DNA of 64,000 bases from Candidatus Kryptoniota bacterium (GTDB lineage Bacteria > Bacteroidota > Ignavibacteria > Kryptoniales > JAKASW01): assembly GCA_024641705.1 (NCBI GenBank), contig JAHECO010000001.1, forward strand, positions 1 through 64,000. Reading direction: 5' to 3'. Every line of letters starts with the position of its first letter. The first letter of the stretch is position 1. Positions 56,834-64,000 of the stretch are shown here, in pieces. A program made the translations under genes and the position numbers. The notes under the pieces are model-generated. The model was not told where the DNA came from. It worked only from the letters and a program-made list of their open reading frames with translations, and did no database searches.

Positions 56834-57178
56834 CTACTCCTTCTTCGACTCTTTCTTCTTCTTCATCATCGTTTTCGACTTCATCTCGTGTTTTTTCATC
56901 GTGCTCTTCTTCATGCCTTTCTTCCACGTCGTCGAGTGCTTCTTCGTGCTCCCTTTCTTCATCGCCATCTTTTTATGGGTCTCACGGGTCTTGCTGGATT
57001 TCTTCATCACCTTCTTGTGCATCTTCATGCTTTTCCCGTGGGTCGTCATCTTCTTGTCGGTCTTCTTCGACATTTCCGTCTTCGTCTCTTTCTTGACCTG
57101 CTTCTTAACCGGATTGGCGTAGGTCGAGCCGAAGGCGACAAAAGACGCAAGAAGTATCATCAGGGCTAGCTTCTTCAT
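56834..57178 (-). CDS. Secreted Lys/Met/Thr/His-rich protein
   Basis: This 114-aa protein has a signal peptide (KKLALMILLASFVAFGSTYA) and a mature part built of KKxxMKK-type segments such as MKKSSKTRETHKKMAMKKG. It is low-complexity and strongly basic, without Cys. AAAGGAGGTG precedes the ATG. Such proteins may bind metal or polyanions in the periplasm, but no function is known to me. It lies next to a two-component system transcribed in the same direction, which may control it. Confidence 0.75.
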   Translation of the reverse strand: MKKLALMILLASFVAFGSTYANPVKKQVKKETKTEMSKKTDKKMTTHGKSMKMHKKVMKKSSKTRETHKKMAMKKGSTKKHSTTWKKGMKKSTMKKHEMKSKTMMKKKKESKKE

Positions 57179-57262
57179 GGTGCTTCACCTCCTTTTTGTT
57201 AATGTGCGTAAAACATACGCCACGGCGTGTGTGGGAGGCAATGAATTGAAGATTAAAAAATA

Positions 57263-58741
57263 TTAATGGGCCGACGGCGGTACGGCGGGGAGAATGACGA
57301 TGAACTTGCTGCCGGCGCCGACACGGCTTTCCGCGAGGAGTCTGCCGCCGTGAGCCTCGGCGACCCATTTTGAAATGGACAGCCCCAGGCCGAGGCCGTC
57401 CGGAAGCCTGCTCCGGCTCTTGTCGACGCGGTAAAAACGGTCGAAAATCCGCGTTAGCTCCTTTGGGGGTATGCCTATCCCGGTGTCCTCCACGCTGAAG
57501 TTTGCCTCACAGTCCTGCCTCTCAAGAGAAAGGGTGACGCTGCCCCCCTCGGGAGTATACTTGATGGCATTGTCTACGAGGTTCAGCATCAGCTGTCTGA
57601 GTCTCACCGGGTCTCCTACCACTGTCGTCTCGTCGAGCCGCGAGATAGATACCTTTATCCGCTTCTGATCCGCGAGAATCTCCGCGTCCTCCTTTATTTC
57701 GCTCACGAGGGAATCGAGCCTCGTCGGCTTCTTCTCCAGCTTGGCGTTGCCCTTGTCGGCCTTCGCCAGGAGTATCAACCCCTCGACGATGCTCGCCATC
57801 CTCAGCACTTCTTCGAGGAGACTGGCAAGCGTCTTCTTGTAAGAAGCCGATTTCCGATTCCCCCTCAGCGCAAGTTCTATCTCGCCCCTCATGATGGTGA
57901 GCGGGGTTCGGAGCTCGTGCGACGCGTCCATCGAAAACTGCTGCACCTGTTCGAACGACGCCTCGAGCCTGCTTATCATGTCGTTGAGAGTTTCCGTCAG
58001 CCGGCCGAGCTCGTCCTGCGGGTTGTCGACATGGATCCGCTCGCGAAGGTTTGTCGCGGTTATTTTCCTTGCCGTCCGCGTGATCTCATCTACCGGGCTG
58101 AGCGATTTTCGTGCGAGGAAGAACCCACCGATCACCGATATCACGAGAACAATGGGGATGAGTACGAGGAAAATTGAGAACAGGTTCTGGAGGACGTCCG
58201 TTATCTCGTCCTCCGGGTAAGCTACACGGATTTCGTAGAATTTGGTGTTGAGAGCAGCAAGGCGTATTTTCTGTTCGTCGAGAACGGTCTTTGTGACGCT
58301 TACCTTGTAGGCTTCCAGACCCGGAGGCGAGGGGAGTGTATCCTGTCCCAGATTAAAAGACTTGTAGAAAACCCTGCCCCGTCTGTCCATCACGTATACG
58401 AACTGCTTCTTGGAGTTGAGCAGGGAGTGTTCGTAGATCTTGTTCCATATCGTATAGTCCTCGCCGGTTGCCTCCTGATTCCCTCCCTGCGGGGTCACGC
58501 CGGGGTTGGGTGGATTGTTCAGAATCCCGCTGCGGGGATTGCGCGACTTCCCCCTCTCCATATCGAGCCTGCCCTCGAGTATCTCTCTCAGCCATTCGGT
58601 CTCATTCCTCAGAGAAAGATCCAGATTCTGCGAGAGCATTTCTCCGGTGTACAAGTATGCCGCTGCCACGAACGTTCCAAGAGCGGCAAGCAGGCCGATC
58701 GAGTACCATACCGTGAGCCGGAACCTGATCGATTTAAACAT
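57263..58741 (-). CDS. Two-component sensor histidine kinase (OmpR-partner type)
   Basis: This 492-aa kinase has two membrane helices (about residues 8-30 and 185-210) around a periplasmic domain of about 150 residues, then HAMP, HisKA with MDASHELRTPLTIMRGE (His near 278), and HATPase with MLNLVDNAIKYTPEGG, VEDTGIGIPPKELT and DGLGLGLSISKW. I start at ATG 58741 (MFKSIRFRLTVWYS), which overlaps the regulator stop by one base (TGATG). It is encoded directly after its response regulator. Similar pairs respond to metals or envelope stress; the periplasmic domain gives no clear clue. Confidence 0.93.
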   Translation of the reverse strand: MFKSIRFRLTVWYSIGLLAALGTFVAAAYLYTGEMLSQNLDLSLRNETEWLREILEGRLDMERGKSRNPRSGILNNPPNPGVTPQGGNQEATGEDYTIWNKIYEHSLLNSKKQFVYVMDRRGRVFYKSFNLGQDTLPSPPGLEAYKVSVTKTVLDEQKIRLAALNTKFYEIRVAYPEDEITDVLQNLFSIFLVLIPIVLVISVIGGFFLARKSLSPVDEITRTARKITATNLRERIHVDNPQDELGRLTETLNDMISRLEASFEQVQQFSMDASHELRTPLTIMRGEIELALRGNRKSASYKKTLASLLEEVLRMASIVEGLILLAKADKGNAKLEKKPTRLDSLVSEIKEDAEILADQKRIKVSISRLDETTVVGDPVRLRQLMLNLVDNAIKYTPEGGSVTLSLERQDCEANFSVEDTGIGIPPKELTRIFDRFYRVDKSRSRLPDGLGLGLSISKWVAEAHGGRLLAESRVGAGSKFIVILPAVPPSAH

Positions 58742-59412
58742 CACTCGATCTTCATCATATATCCGGCGCCGCGAACGGTGTGGATAAGTTTCTTTTCCGA
58801 ACCGGAATCGATCTTGTTGCGAAGCTTGTTCACGTACACCTCGACGATATTGGTGCCGGTGTCGAAGTTGTACTCCCATATATGCTCGGAGATTACAGTC
58901 CGGGTCAGGACGCGGTTTACATTGCGGACGAAATATTCCAGGAGCGCGTACTCGCGGTTCGTTAAATCGATCTCCTTACCGTTTCGCCTGGCCTTGCGTG
59001 ATATCGTGTCGAGTTCCAGATCGGCGACTCTGAGAATCGTGGTCTTGTCTACGCCGCTCCTTCTCCCGAGCGAACGGACGCGGGCAATGAACTCCGCAAA
59101 GGCGAAAGGCTTGACCAGATAATCGTCCGCCCCTTCGTCGAGCCCTTCGACCTTGTCTTCAAGGCTTCCCTTGGCAGTCAAGATCAGAACCGGCGTCGTC
59201 TTTCCGCTCGTGCGTATTGTCTTAAGGACTTCGATCCCGTTCTTCTTCGGGAGCATGATGTCCAGCACGATCACGTCGTATTCGCCCGACATTGCCATCT
59301 TCTCGCCGGACTCGCCGTCGTATGCGATCTCAACGTTGTGGCTTTCCGCTTCGAGGCCGAGCTTCAAAAACCTTGCAACCTTCTTCTCGTCCTCTATCAC
59401 AAGGATTTTCAT
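58741..59412 (-). CDS. OmpR/PhoB-family response regulator
   Basis: This 223-aa regulator has an intact receiver (ILVIEDEKKVARFLK, phospho-acceptor in VIVLDIMLPKKNG near residue 51, Lys in YLVKPFAFAE near 101) and a C-terminal winged-helix domain ending VRGAGYMMKIE. It is the partner of the kinase encoded immediately downstream. Likely targets nearby are the Lys/Met-rich and Trp-rich secreted proteins, on position alone. Confidence 0.95.
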   Translation of the reverse strand: MKILVIEDEKKVARFLKLGLEAESHNVEIAYDGESGEKMAMSGEYDVIVLDIMLPKKNGIEVLKTIRTSGKTTPVLILTAKGSLEDKVEGLDEGADDYLVKPFAFAEFIARVRSLGRRSGVDKTTILRVADLELDTISRKARRNGKEIDLTNREYALLEYFVRNVNRVLTRTVISEHIWEYNFDTGTNIVEVYVNKLRNKIDSGSEKKLIHTVRGAGYMMKIE

Positions 59413-59472
59413 CGCTGCCTCAATTTACAAATATTTGTCCCTCATATTCCTTGCCGGCATTCCACAAAAAAG

Positions 59473-59491
59473 GCCCCGTCCAGGACGGGGC
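59473..59491 (-). terminator. Terminator of the Trp-rich protein gene
   Basis: GCCCCGTCC-A-GGACGGGGC followed on the minus strand by CTTTTTTG is a strong intrinsic terminator. It lies just after the stop at 59514 and separates this gene from the regulator. Confidence 0.85.
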
Positions 59492-59513
59492 AAAATCGGC
59501 TTCTCCGCAGCGT

Positions 59514-60512
59514 TCAGTGCCGGTGACCCGGTCCGTTGTTGCTCTTGTCTTCACGATCCCGGCGTGCAGGTCCTTCGGCCCTCTTGCGCGGCGAATCCTG
59601 CCTTGGCCGAACGCTGTCTTCTCTTCGCCTCTCGATCCTGGGCGTCTGCTGTCCTTCCCTGACACGCGGCTGGGTCATTTCCTGTCGCGGCCTCGACTGT
59701 TCACGTCGCCCGGTCCTGAAGCGATCGGGAGTCTGATGGATCCGTTCTCGCCGGATCACCTCCTGCTCGTTTCGTATGCGCGGTTCCAAAGTACCGGGGG
59801 TGTAAATATGTATGGTGTTTCCGATTACCCGCTGCCGGCCGACATCGTTGGTTCGGACTATGTTGGCTGTCCGTACCGGCCTGCGGCTGACTCTCTCGAC
59901 ATCCTCTCTGGGGAGTCCGACATTGTAGACTCCCCTTTCTGTAAATCTGTACCTCGTAACGTTCCGCGTGTCGCCGAAGACCTGCCGGAAGGAGTGTCTG
60001 TCGACGAACCTGTAGCGTGCCGATCCCATTTCTCGTGCGTAAACAAAACTCCAACCTCCGGGGCCGACACCGAAATCATGTCCGTCAGGCCCCACAACGA
60101 CATCGACTCTGAAATGAAATCCCGGTGGCAGCGGTGCCCATCCGCAATATCCTCCGCCCCAGCGCCACTGTACCCAGGCGGGTGCCCAGACATAACCCGG
60201 AGTCCAGATCCATCCGTGGTAAGAGTCGAGTATCCAGCGACCGTAATGAAAAGGCGCCCAACCCCATGGATAACCCGAGACCCACGTCCAGCCGTACTCG
60301 GTCCAGACCCAGTGGCCAACCGTGTACGGCCTCCAGTCGAGGGAGATCCCGGACGGTCGCCAGCACATTCCGTAATCTGCAGTGTTTACCCATTCGCCGT
60401 ACGGCTCAAGGGAGGAGTAGAACAGACCGAATGAAACCTCCTGTGCACTTGTATTTCGTGGAGCGCTCATTATCGCGAGCGCAACGCCGGCCAGGAAAAT
60501 CGCTCTTTTCAT
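59514..60512 (-). CDS. Exported Trp/Tyr-rich DUF6600-like protein
   Basis: This 332-aa protein has a signal peptide (KRAIFLAGVALAIMSAPRNTSA), then a Trp-rich repeat region (WRPYTVGHWVWTEYGWTW, GWAPFHYGRWILDSYHGWIW) as in the DUF6600 family, and a long Arg/Glu/Pro-rich C-terminal tail (RREQSRPRQEMTQPRVREG...) ending NNGPGHRH. The function of the family is unknown; surface or cell-wall binding is often assumed. ACGGAGGTTGAA precedes the ATG. The tail is probably disordered and strongly basic. Confidence 0.75.
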   Translation of the reverse strand: MKRAIFLAGVALAIMSAPRNTSAQEVSFGLFYSSLEPYGEWVNTADYGMCWRPSGISLDWRPYTVGHWVWTEYGWTWVSGYPWGWAPFHYGRWILDSYHGWIWTPGYVWAPAWVQWRWGGGYCGWAPLPPGFHFRVDVVVGPDGHDFGVGPGGWSFVYAREMGSARYRFVDRHSFRQVFGDTRNVTRYRFTERGVYNVGLPREDVERVSRRPVRTANIVRTNDVGRQRVIGNTIHIYTPGTLEPRIRNEQEVIRRERIHQTPDRFRTGRREQSRPRQEMTQPRVREGQQTPRIERRREDSVRPRQDSPRKRAEGPARRDREDKSNNGPGHRH

Positions 60513-60611
60513 TTCAACCTCCGTTTCGTTTACAAATATAACGTGCGGTCTCTGCCCAAGTTTAAGCGGCAGACGATGTTTAATATTTTTTAATTTTTGG
60601 AGGTTTCGCTT

Positions 60612-60638
60612 TAAAGTTGTTACTCACAATTCCGAAAA
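60612..60638 (+). promoter_or_regulatory. Sigma-28 (FliA)-type promoter of motAB
   Basis: TAAAGTTG (60612-60619), 11 nt, TCCGAAAA (60631-60638) matches the flagellar sigma-28 consensus TAAAGTTT-N11-GCCGATAA at 7 of 8 and 6 of 8 positions with exact spacing. It lies 39 nt before the motA start, as expected for late flagellar genes. Confidence 0.75.
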
Positions 60639-60676
60639 TAAGGTTGATTTAGGATCCCAAAACCGAGAGGGCGATA

Positions 60677-61534
60677 TTGTTCGTAATTATAGGAATTGCT
60701 ATAGTTCTTGTTGCAGTGCTTGGCGGATTTGCGATAGAAGGTGGACCGTTTCTCGTCCTGATTCAATATGCCGAATTTCTAATCATCATTGGCGCTTCCA
60801 TCGGAGCACTCTTAATATCTGCGCCGAGCAAGCTGCTTACGAAAATCCTCAAGAAACTGACAGGCGCCTTCCAGGGCAACAAAGTCAATAGCGGAGCATA
60901 CCTGAATCTTCTCAGGCTCATGTACGAGTTGTTTCAGGTAGGACAGAAGGAAGGTGTGGTCGGTCTCGAACAGCACGTCGAGAATCCCGACAAGAGCAAG
61001 ATATTCTCAAAGTATCCGGCGGTGCTTTCAAACAAGCACGTTCTCCATTTTCTCACGGACACGATGAGGCTCATTATTGTGGGCGGTGCGGAGCCGATGG
61101 ACCTTGAGGGGCTCATGGATGCCGACATAGAGACGCACCACCAGGAAGGGTCGAAACCTGGAATGATCCTGCAGAAGATCGGCGATTCCATGCCGGGCCT
61201 CGGCATCGTGGCCGCGGTGCTCGGAATCGTCATCACGATGCAGGCGATCGACGGACCACCACAGGAGATCGGGCACAAGGTGGCCGCCGCGCTCGTAGGC
61301 ACATTTCTGGGTGTGCTTCTGTCGTACGGATTTGTCCAGCCTCTGGCGACAAACCTGGATCTCGCCGCCGAGGAAGAAGGAAGGATGTTTGAAGCAATAA
61401 AGGCCGGAGTGGTGGCCTTCGCCAAGGGAATGCAGCCGCTGATCGCGGTCGAGTTTGCGCGGAGAACTATCTTTCAGGATCACAGACCGACTTTCCAGGA
61501 AATGGAGAAGACTCTCAAGGGCGCGAAGTCATGA
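60677..61534 (+). CDS. motA: Flagellar motor stator protein MotA
   Basis: This 285-aa stator subunit forms the ion channel of the flagellar motor with MotB. Two N-terminal helices, a large cytoplasmic loop (about residues 55-175) and the functional Pro in IGDSMPGLGIVAAVLG near residue 177 followed by two helices (HKVAAALVGTFLGVLLSYG) are present. The start is TTG at 60677 behind GAGAGGGCG. It overlaps motB by 4 nt (ATGA). A sigma-28-type promoter lies upstream, so it is likely a late-class flagellar gene. Confidence 0.92.
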   Translation: MFVIIGIAIVLVAVLGGFAIEGGPFLVLIQYAEFLIIIGASIGALLISAPSKLLTKILKKLTGAFQGNKVNSGAYLNLLRLMYELFQVGQKEGVVGLEQHVENPDKSKIFSKYPAVLSNKHVLHFLTDTMRLIIVGGAEPMDLEGLMDADIETHHQEGSKPGMILQKIGDSMPGLGIVAAVLGIVITMQAIDGPPQEIGHKVAAALVGTFLGVLLSYGFVQPLATNLDLAAEEEGRMFEAIKAGVVAFAKGMQPLIAVEFARRTIFQDHRPTFQEMEKTLKGAKS

Positions 61535-62364
61535 GCCTCAGCAATGGGGACCGTCCCCAGATAAACATTATCAGGAAGAAGAGAGCCTCGCACGGAGGTC
61601 ACCACGGCGGAGCGTGGAAGGTTGCCTATGCCGACTTCGTGACGGCGATGATGGCCCTCTTCATCGTGCTGTGGATCATCGGACAGAGCAAGCAGGTAAA
61701 AGAGTATATCGCGAACTATTTCAGGGATCCAGGGGCTTTCAATGAGGAAACACATTCCGGCGCGCTCTCCGGCGGGCTCGTACCCGTCCATAACCCGAGC
61801 ATGAGCAAAGTCGGAGTTCCGCTCGATAACCAGACTTCGGAGTTCATGACACTGAAGAAGGAAGGCCAGAAGCTTGAGCAGATGATCTCGTCCACGCCCG
61901 AATTCAAGAAGTTCACGAACCAGATCAAGATCACCGTTTCCAAAGAGGGGCTGCGGATAGAACTCATTGAAAATGCGGAAGGATTGTTCTTCGATGTCGG
62001 GAGTGCAACGCTGAAACCCGAAACCATTGTCCTCCTTAGAATGATCGCAAAAGAGCTGGCGTCTCTGCCGAACCAAATTATCATCGAAGGTTATACCGAC
62101 GCGCGCCCCTACGTGAGAAAGGACTATACAAACTGGGAGCTCAGTACGGACAGGGCCAACGCCGCAAGGCGGGTAATGCAGGACGGCGGCCTTCGTGAAA
62201 AACAGATCCTGGAGGTGCGCGGTTACGGAGACAGAAGACTGAGGGATCCCGACCATCCCTATGATTTCTCGAACCGGAGAGTCAGCATTTTGGTGACTCC
62301 TGCGATAAGCGACACGAGTGACGTAATAGAGAAAGTGGACACGGTAAGAATCGGGGGAAAGTAA
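61531..62364 (+). CDS. motB: Flagellar motor stator protein MotB
   Basis: This 277-aa protein has a short basic N-terminus, a single membrane helix with the proton-carrying Asp (KVAYADFVTAMMALFIVLWI, Asp near residue 35), a periplasmic linker with a plug-like region, and an OmpA/PAL-type peptidoglycan-binding domain (IIIEGYTDARP, NWELSTDRANAARRVM, YGDRRLRDP). It completes the MotA4B2 stator. It overlaps motA by 4 nt. The ion (H+ or Na+) cannot be fixed from the sequence. Confidence 0.93.
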   Translation: MSLSNGDRPQINIIRKKRASHGGHHGGAWKVAYADFVTAMMALFIVLWIIGQSKQVKEYIANYFRDPGAFNEETHSGALSGGLVPVHNPSMSKVGVPLDNQTSEFMTLKKEGQKLEQMISSTPEFKKFTNQIKITVSKEGLRIELIENAEGLFFDVGSATLKPETIVLLRMIAKELASLPNQIIIEGYTDARPYVRKDYTNWELSTDRANAARRVMQDGGLREKQILEVRGYGDRRLRDPDHPYDFSNRRVSILVTPAISDTSDVIEKVDTVRIGGK

Positions 62365-62573
62365 GCAGCCCCGAAGGCTCTATCGCTCTTGGGACCGGCG
62401 ACACTTTCTCCTCATTCCGCATTCGCGAGCGCATTTTTCGTAATCGAATCGGCGGTCCTCGCCGAGCTAATCCCTCATTCTACTCTTCGACAACCCGAAG
62501 CGTTGTTCCCCCTGCAACTTATTCGCCGCACACGGTGTTCGGTCTTTTATACTACCTGAAACAGGAGAGTGCC

Positions 62574-64000
62574 GTGAGAGCGAAGATTCACTTATCCGCA
62601 CAAATACGAGCGACGTTATTTGCGGGTGCAGCCTTGATTGCGCTTGTCGCGCTGGTTGCGATGAGCCCGGCAACCCACGCAGTCAAGCCCGGGACGACCG
62701 GCTACGACTGGTCTCAATTCAACTTCGACCAACAGCACAGCGGCAACAACACGAAAGAGAAGGAGATAAAGGCCGGGAACGTGAGCCGGCTGCACCGGCT
62801 TTTTCGCGTTTCGCTGCCGGACGTTGCTGACGGCGCTCCGGCGTATCTGAGCGATGTCCGCACGACAGAAGGAACAATGAGCCTTCTCTTCCTCACGACC
62901 CGAGACGGGCATATCGTCGCAGTGAACGCAAGAACGGGGAAGACCGTCTGGAAACACCAATACGGGCCCGGCGACTACAGGATAAACAACGGTCACCAGC
63001 CTGTCTATACCACATCCTCACCGGCCGTGGATCCGAACAGGGAGTTTGTCTATAGCTACGGACTCGACGGCTACGTGCACAAGTTCAGCGTCGCGAACGG
63101 CGAGGAGGTGAAATCCGGAGGATGGCCTGAACTATGTACTCTGAAGCCGTTCGATGAGAAGGGCTCTTCCGCCCTCGCGATTGCCACTGCCCGGAACGGG
63201 GCGTCGTATCTCTATGTGACAAACGGCGGCTACCTCGGAGACAGGGGAGACTACCAGGGGCACGTCACCGCGATCAACCTTCGCGACGGAGTCCAGCACG
63301 TCTTCAACGCGAACTGCAGCGACAACCCCGTCCACTTTGTGGAGCGCCCCGGCAAGCCCGACTGCCCGGCGGTGCAGACCGCCATATGGTCGAGGCCGGG
63401 CGTTATCTACGATCCCGCGACGGATAGGATCTATATGGCCACGGGCAACGGTCCCTTCGACCCGCAGAACCACGACTGGGGTGACACGATCTTCTCCCTC
63501 AACCCTGATGGCACAGGCCACGATGGGAATCCCGTCGATGCGTATACACCTGCTAACCATCATTACCTTAACGCGGCAGACTTAGACCTCGGGAGCACGG
63601 CACCGGCGATCTTGCCGACGCCGGCGGACTGCACTGTTCGCGACCTCGCGGTCCAGGGCGGGAAGGATATGAAGCTTCGGCTGGTCAACCTCGCGGATCT
63701 CAGCGGCGGGCGCGGACCGGGCCATGTCGGCGGGGAAATAGGGAAGCTTGTCGATGTACCGCAGGGCGGTATGGTGTTTACCCAACCGGCGGTGTGGGTG
63801 AACCCGGCGGACAAGTCGACCTGGGTATTTGTGGCGACTTACAGCGGCCTTTCGGCTCTGAAGCTTCATGTCGACAAGCGCGGCATGCCGAGTATCAAGG
63901 CGGCATGGCGGAACGACGACGAGGGGAGTTCGCCCATAATTGCCGACAACGTCCTGTACTGCGCGGGAAGCCACGACATGAGAGCCATCGACCCCACCAC
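62574..64000 (+). CDS. Exported PQQ-like beta-propeller protein, truncated by window end
   Basis: An uninterrupted frame runs from GTG 62574 to the last base, at least 475 codons. A signal peptide is clear (ATLFAGAALIALVALVAMSPATHA). The mature part starts YDWSQFNFDQQHSGNN and shows PQQ-type propeller segments (DGHIVAVNARTGKTVWKH, DGYVHKFSVANGEEV, TDRIYMATGNGPFDP). The family includes quinoprotein dehydrogenases and BamB-like scaffolds; the Trp-rich cofactor motifs of true PQQ enzymes are not evident in this part. ACAGGAGAG precedes the GTG by 6 nt. The C-terminus is outside the window. Confidence 0.8.
   Translation, partial: MRAKIHLSAQIRATLFAGAALIALVALVAMSPATHAVKPGTTGYDWSQFNFDQQHSGNNTKEKEIKAGNVSRLHRLFRVSLPDVADGAPAYLSDVRTTEGTMSLLFLTTRDGHIVAVNARTGKTVWKHQYGPGDYRINNGHQPVYTTSSPAVDPNREFVYSYGLDGYVHKFSVANGEEVKSGGWPELCTLKPFDEKGSSALAIATARNGASYLYVTNGGYLGDRGDYQGHVTAINLRDGVQHVFNANCSDNPVHFVERPGKPDCPAVQTAIWSRPGVIYDPATDRIYMATGNGPFDPQNHDWGDTIFSLNPDGTGHDGNPVDAYTPANHHYLNAADLDLGSTAPAILPTPADCTVRDLAVQGGKDMKLRLVNLADLSGGRGPGHVGGEIGKLVDVPQGGMVFTQPAVWVNPADKSTWVFVATYSGLSALKLHVDKRGMPSIKAAWRNDDEGSSPIIADNVLYCAGSHDMRAIDPT

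Overview
The window looks like chromosome of a moderately GC-rich bacterium of the Bacteroidota/Chlorobi (FCB) group, most likely an Ignavibacteria-like lineage. The evidence is type IX secretion genes of the porU/porV kind directly behind secA, a long SecA ending in a SEC-C zinc motif, a PorV-family outer-membrane protein, sufS-sufU, MotA/MotB with a sigma-28-type promoter, frequent TTG starts, and short dispersed repeats of the kind common in that group. This placement comes from gene content only; no rRNA, tRNA or CRISPR array was seen.

Layout. 0.2-4 kb: a GT9 glycosyltransferase, YbaK-type deacylase, alkyltransferase-like DNA repair protein and RqcH/NFACT. 4-7.3 kb: a degenerate receiver and a PAS/GAF histidine kinase. 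7.3-11.2 kb (minus): an eIF2B-like protein followed by a complete ECF-type importer (S, T and two ATPases) in overlapping frames. 11.5-22 kb: an AIF-type reductase, Yip1 membrane protein, polA, a toxin-antitoxin remnant with a broken toxin, Pit phosphate transport and clpC. 22-33 kb: a sialidase-like secreted protein, a small basic protein, an inositol-monophosphatase-family enzyme, a membrane SpoIIE phosphatase, a secreted M1 peptidase and a large hybrid kinase. 33-45 kb: secA-porU-porV, an SLBB protein and sufS-sufU.

45-54 kb is the accessory part. It begins with a degenerate 21-bp tandem array (15 units, two helical turns each) in front of a helical protein and two small HNH-like zinc proteins. 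Next comes a Panacea/XRE antitoxin with a RelE-like toxin behind a near-consensus promoter. A second cluster (49.0-53.1 kb) encodes a Panacea/YwgA-like protein, a membrane protein, a PD-(D/E)XK-like nuclease, a possible TGT-like TIM-barrel protein with a CxCxxC motif, and an HNH endonuclease fused in frame to a second protein that keeps its own strong ribosome binding site. A DUF5131 protein follows. I regard the 49.0-53.1 kb cluster as the best candidate for an undescribed defence or nucleic-acid-modification system.

54-64 kb returns to housekeeping genes: an isochorismatase-family hydrolase, aspartase, a two-component system with secreted Lys/Met-rich and Trp-rich neighbours, motAB, and a PQQ-type beta-propeller protein cut by the window end. 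A 118-bp perfect inverted repeat lies at the window start and at 54.1 kb, spanning the intervening segment.
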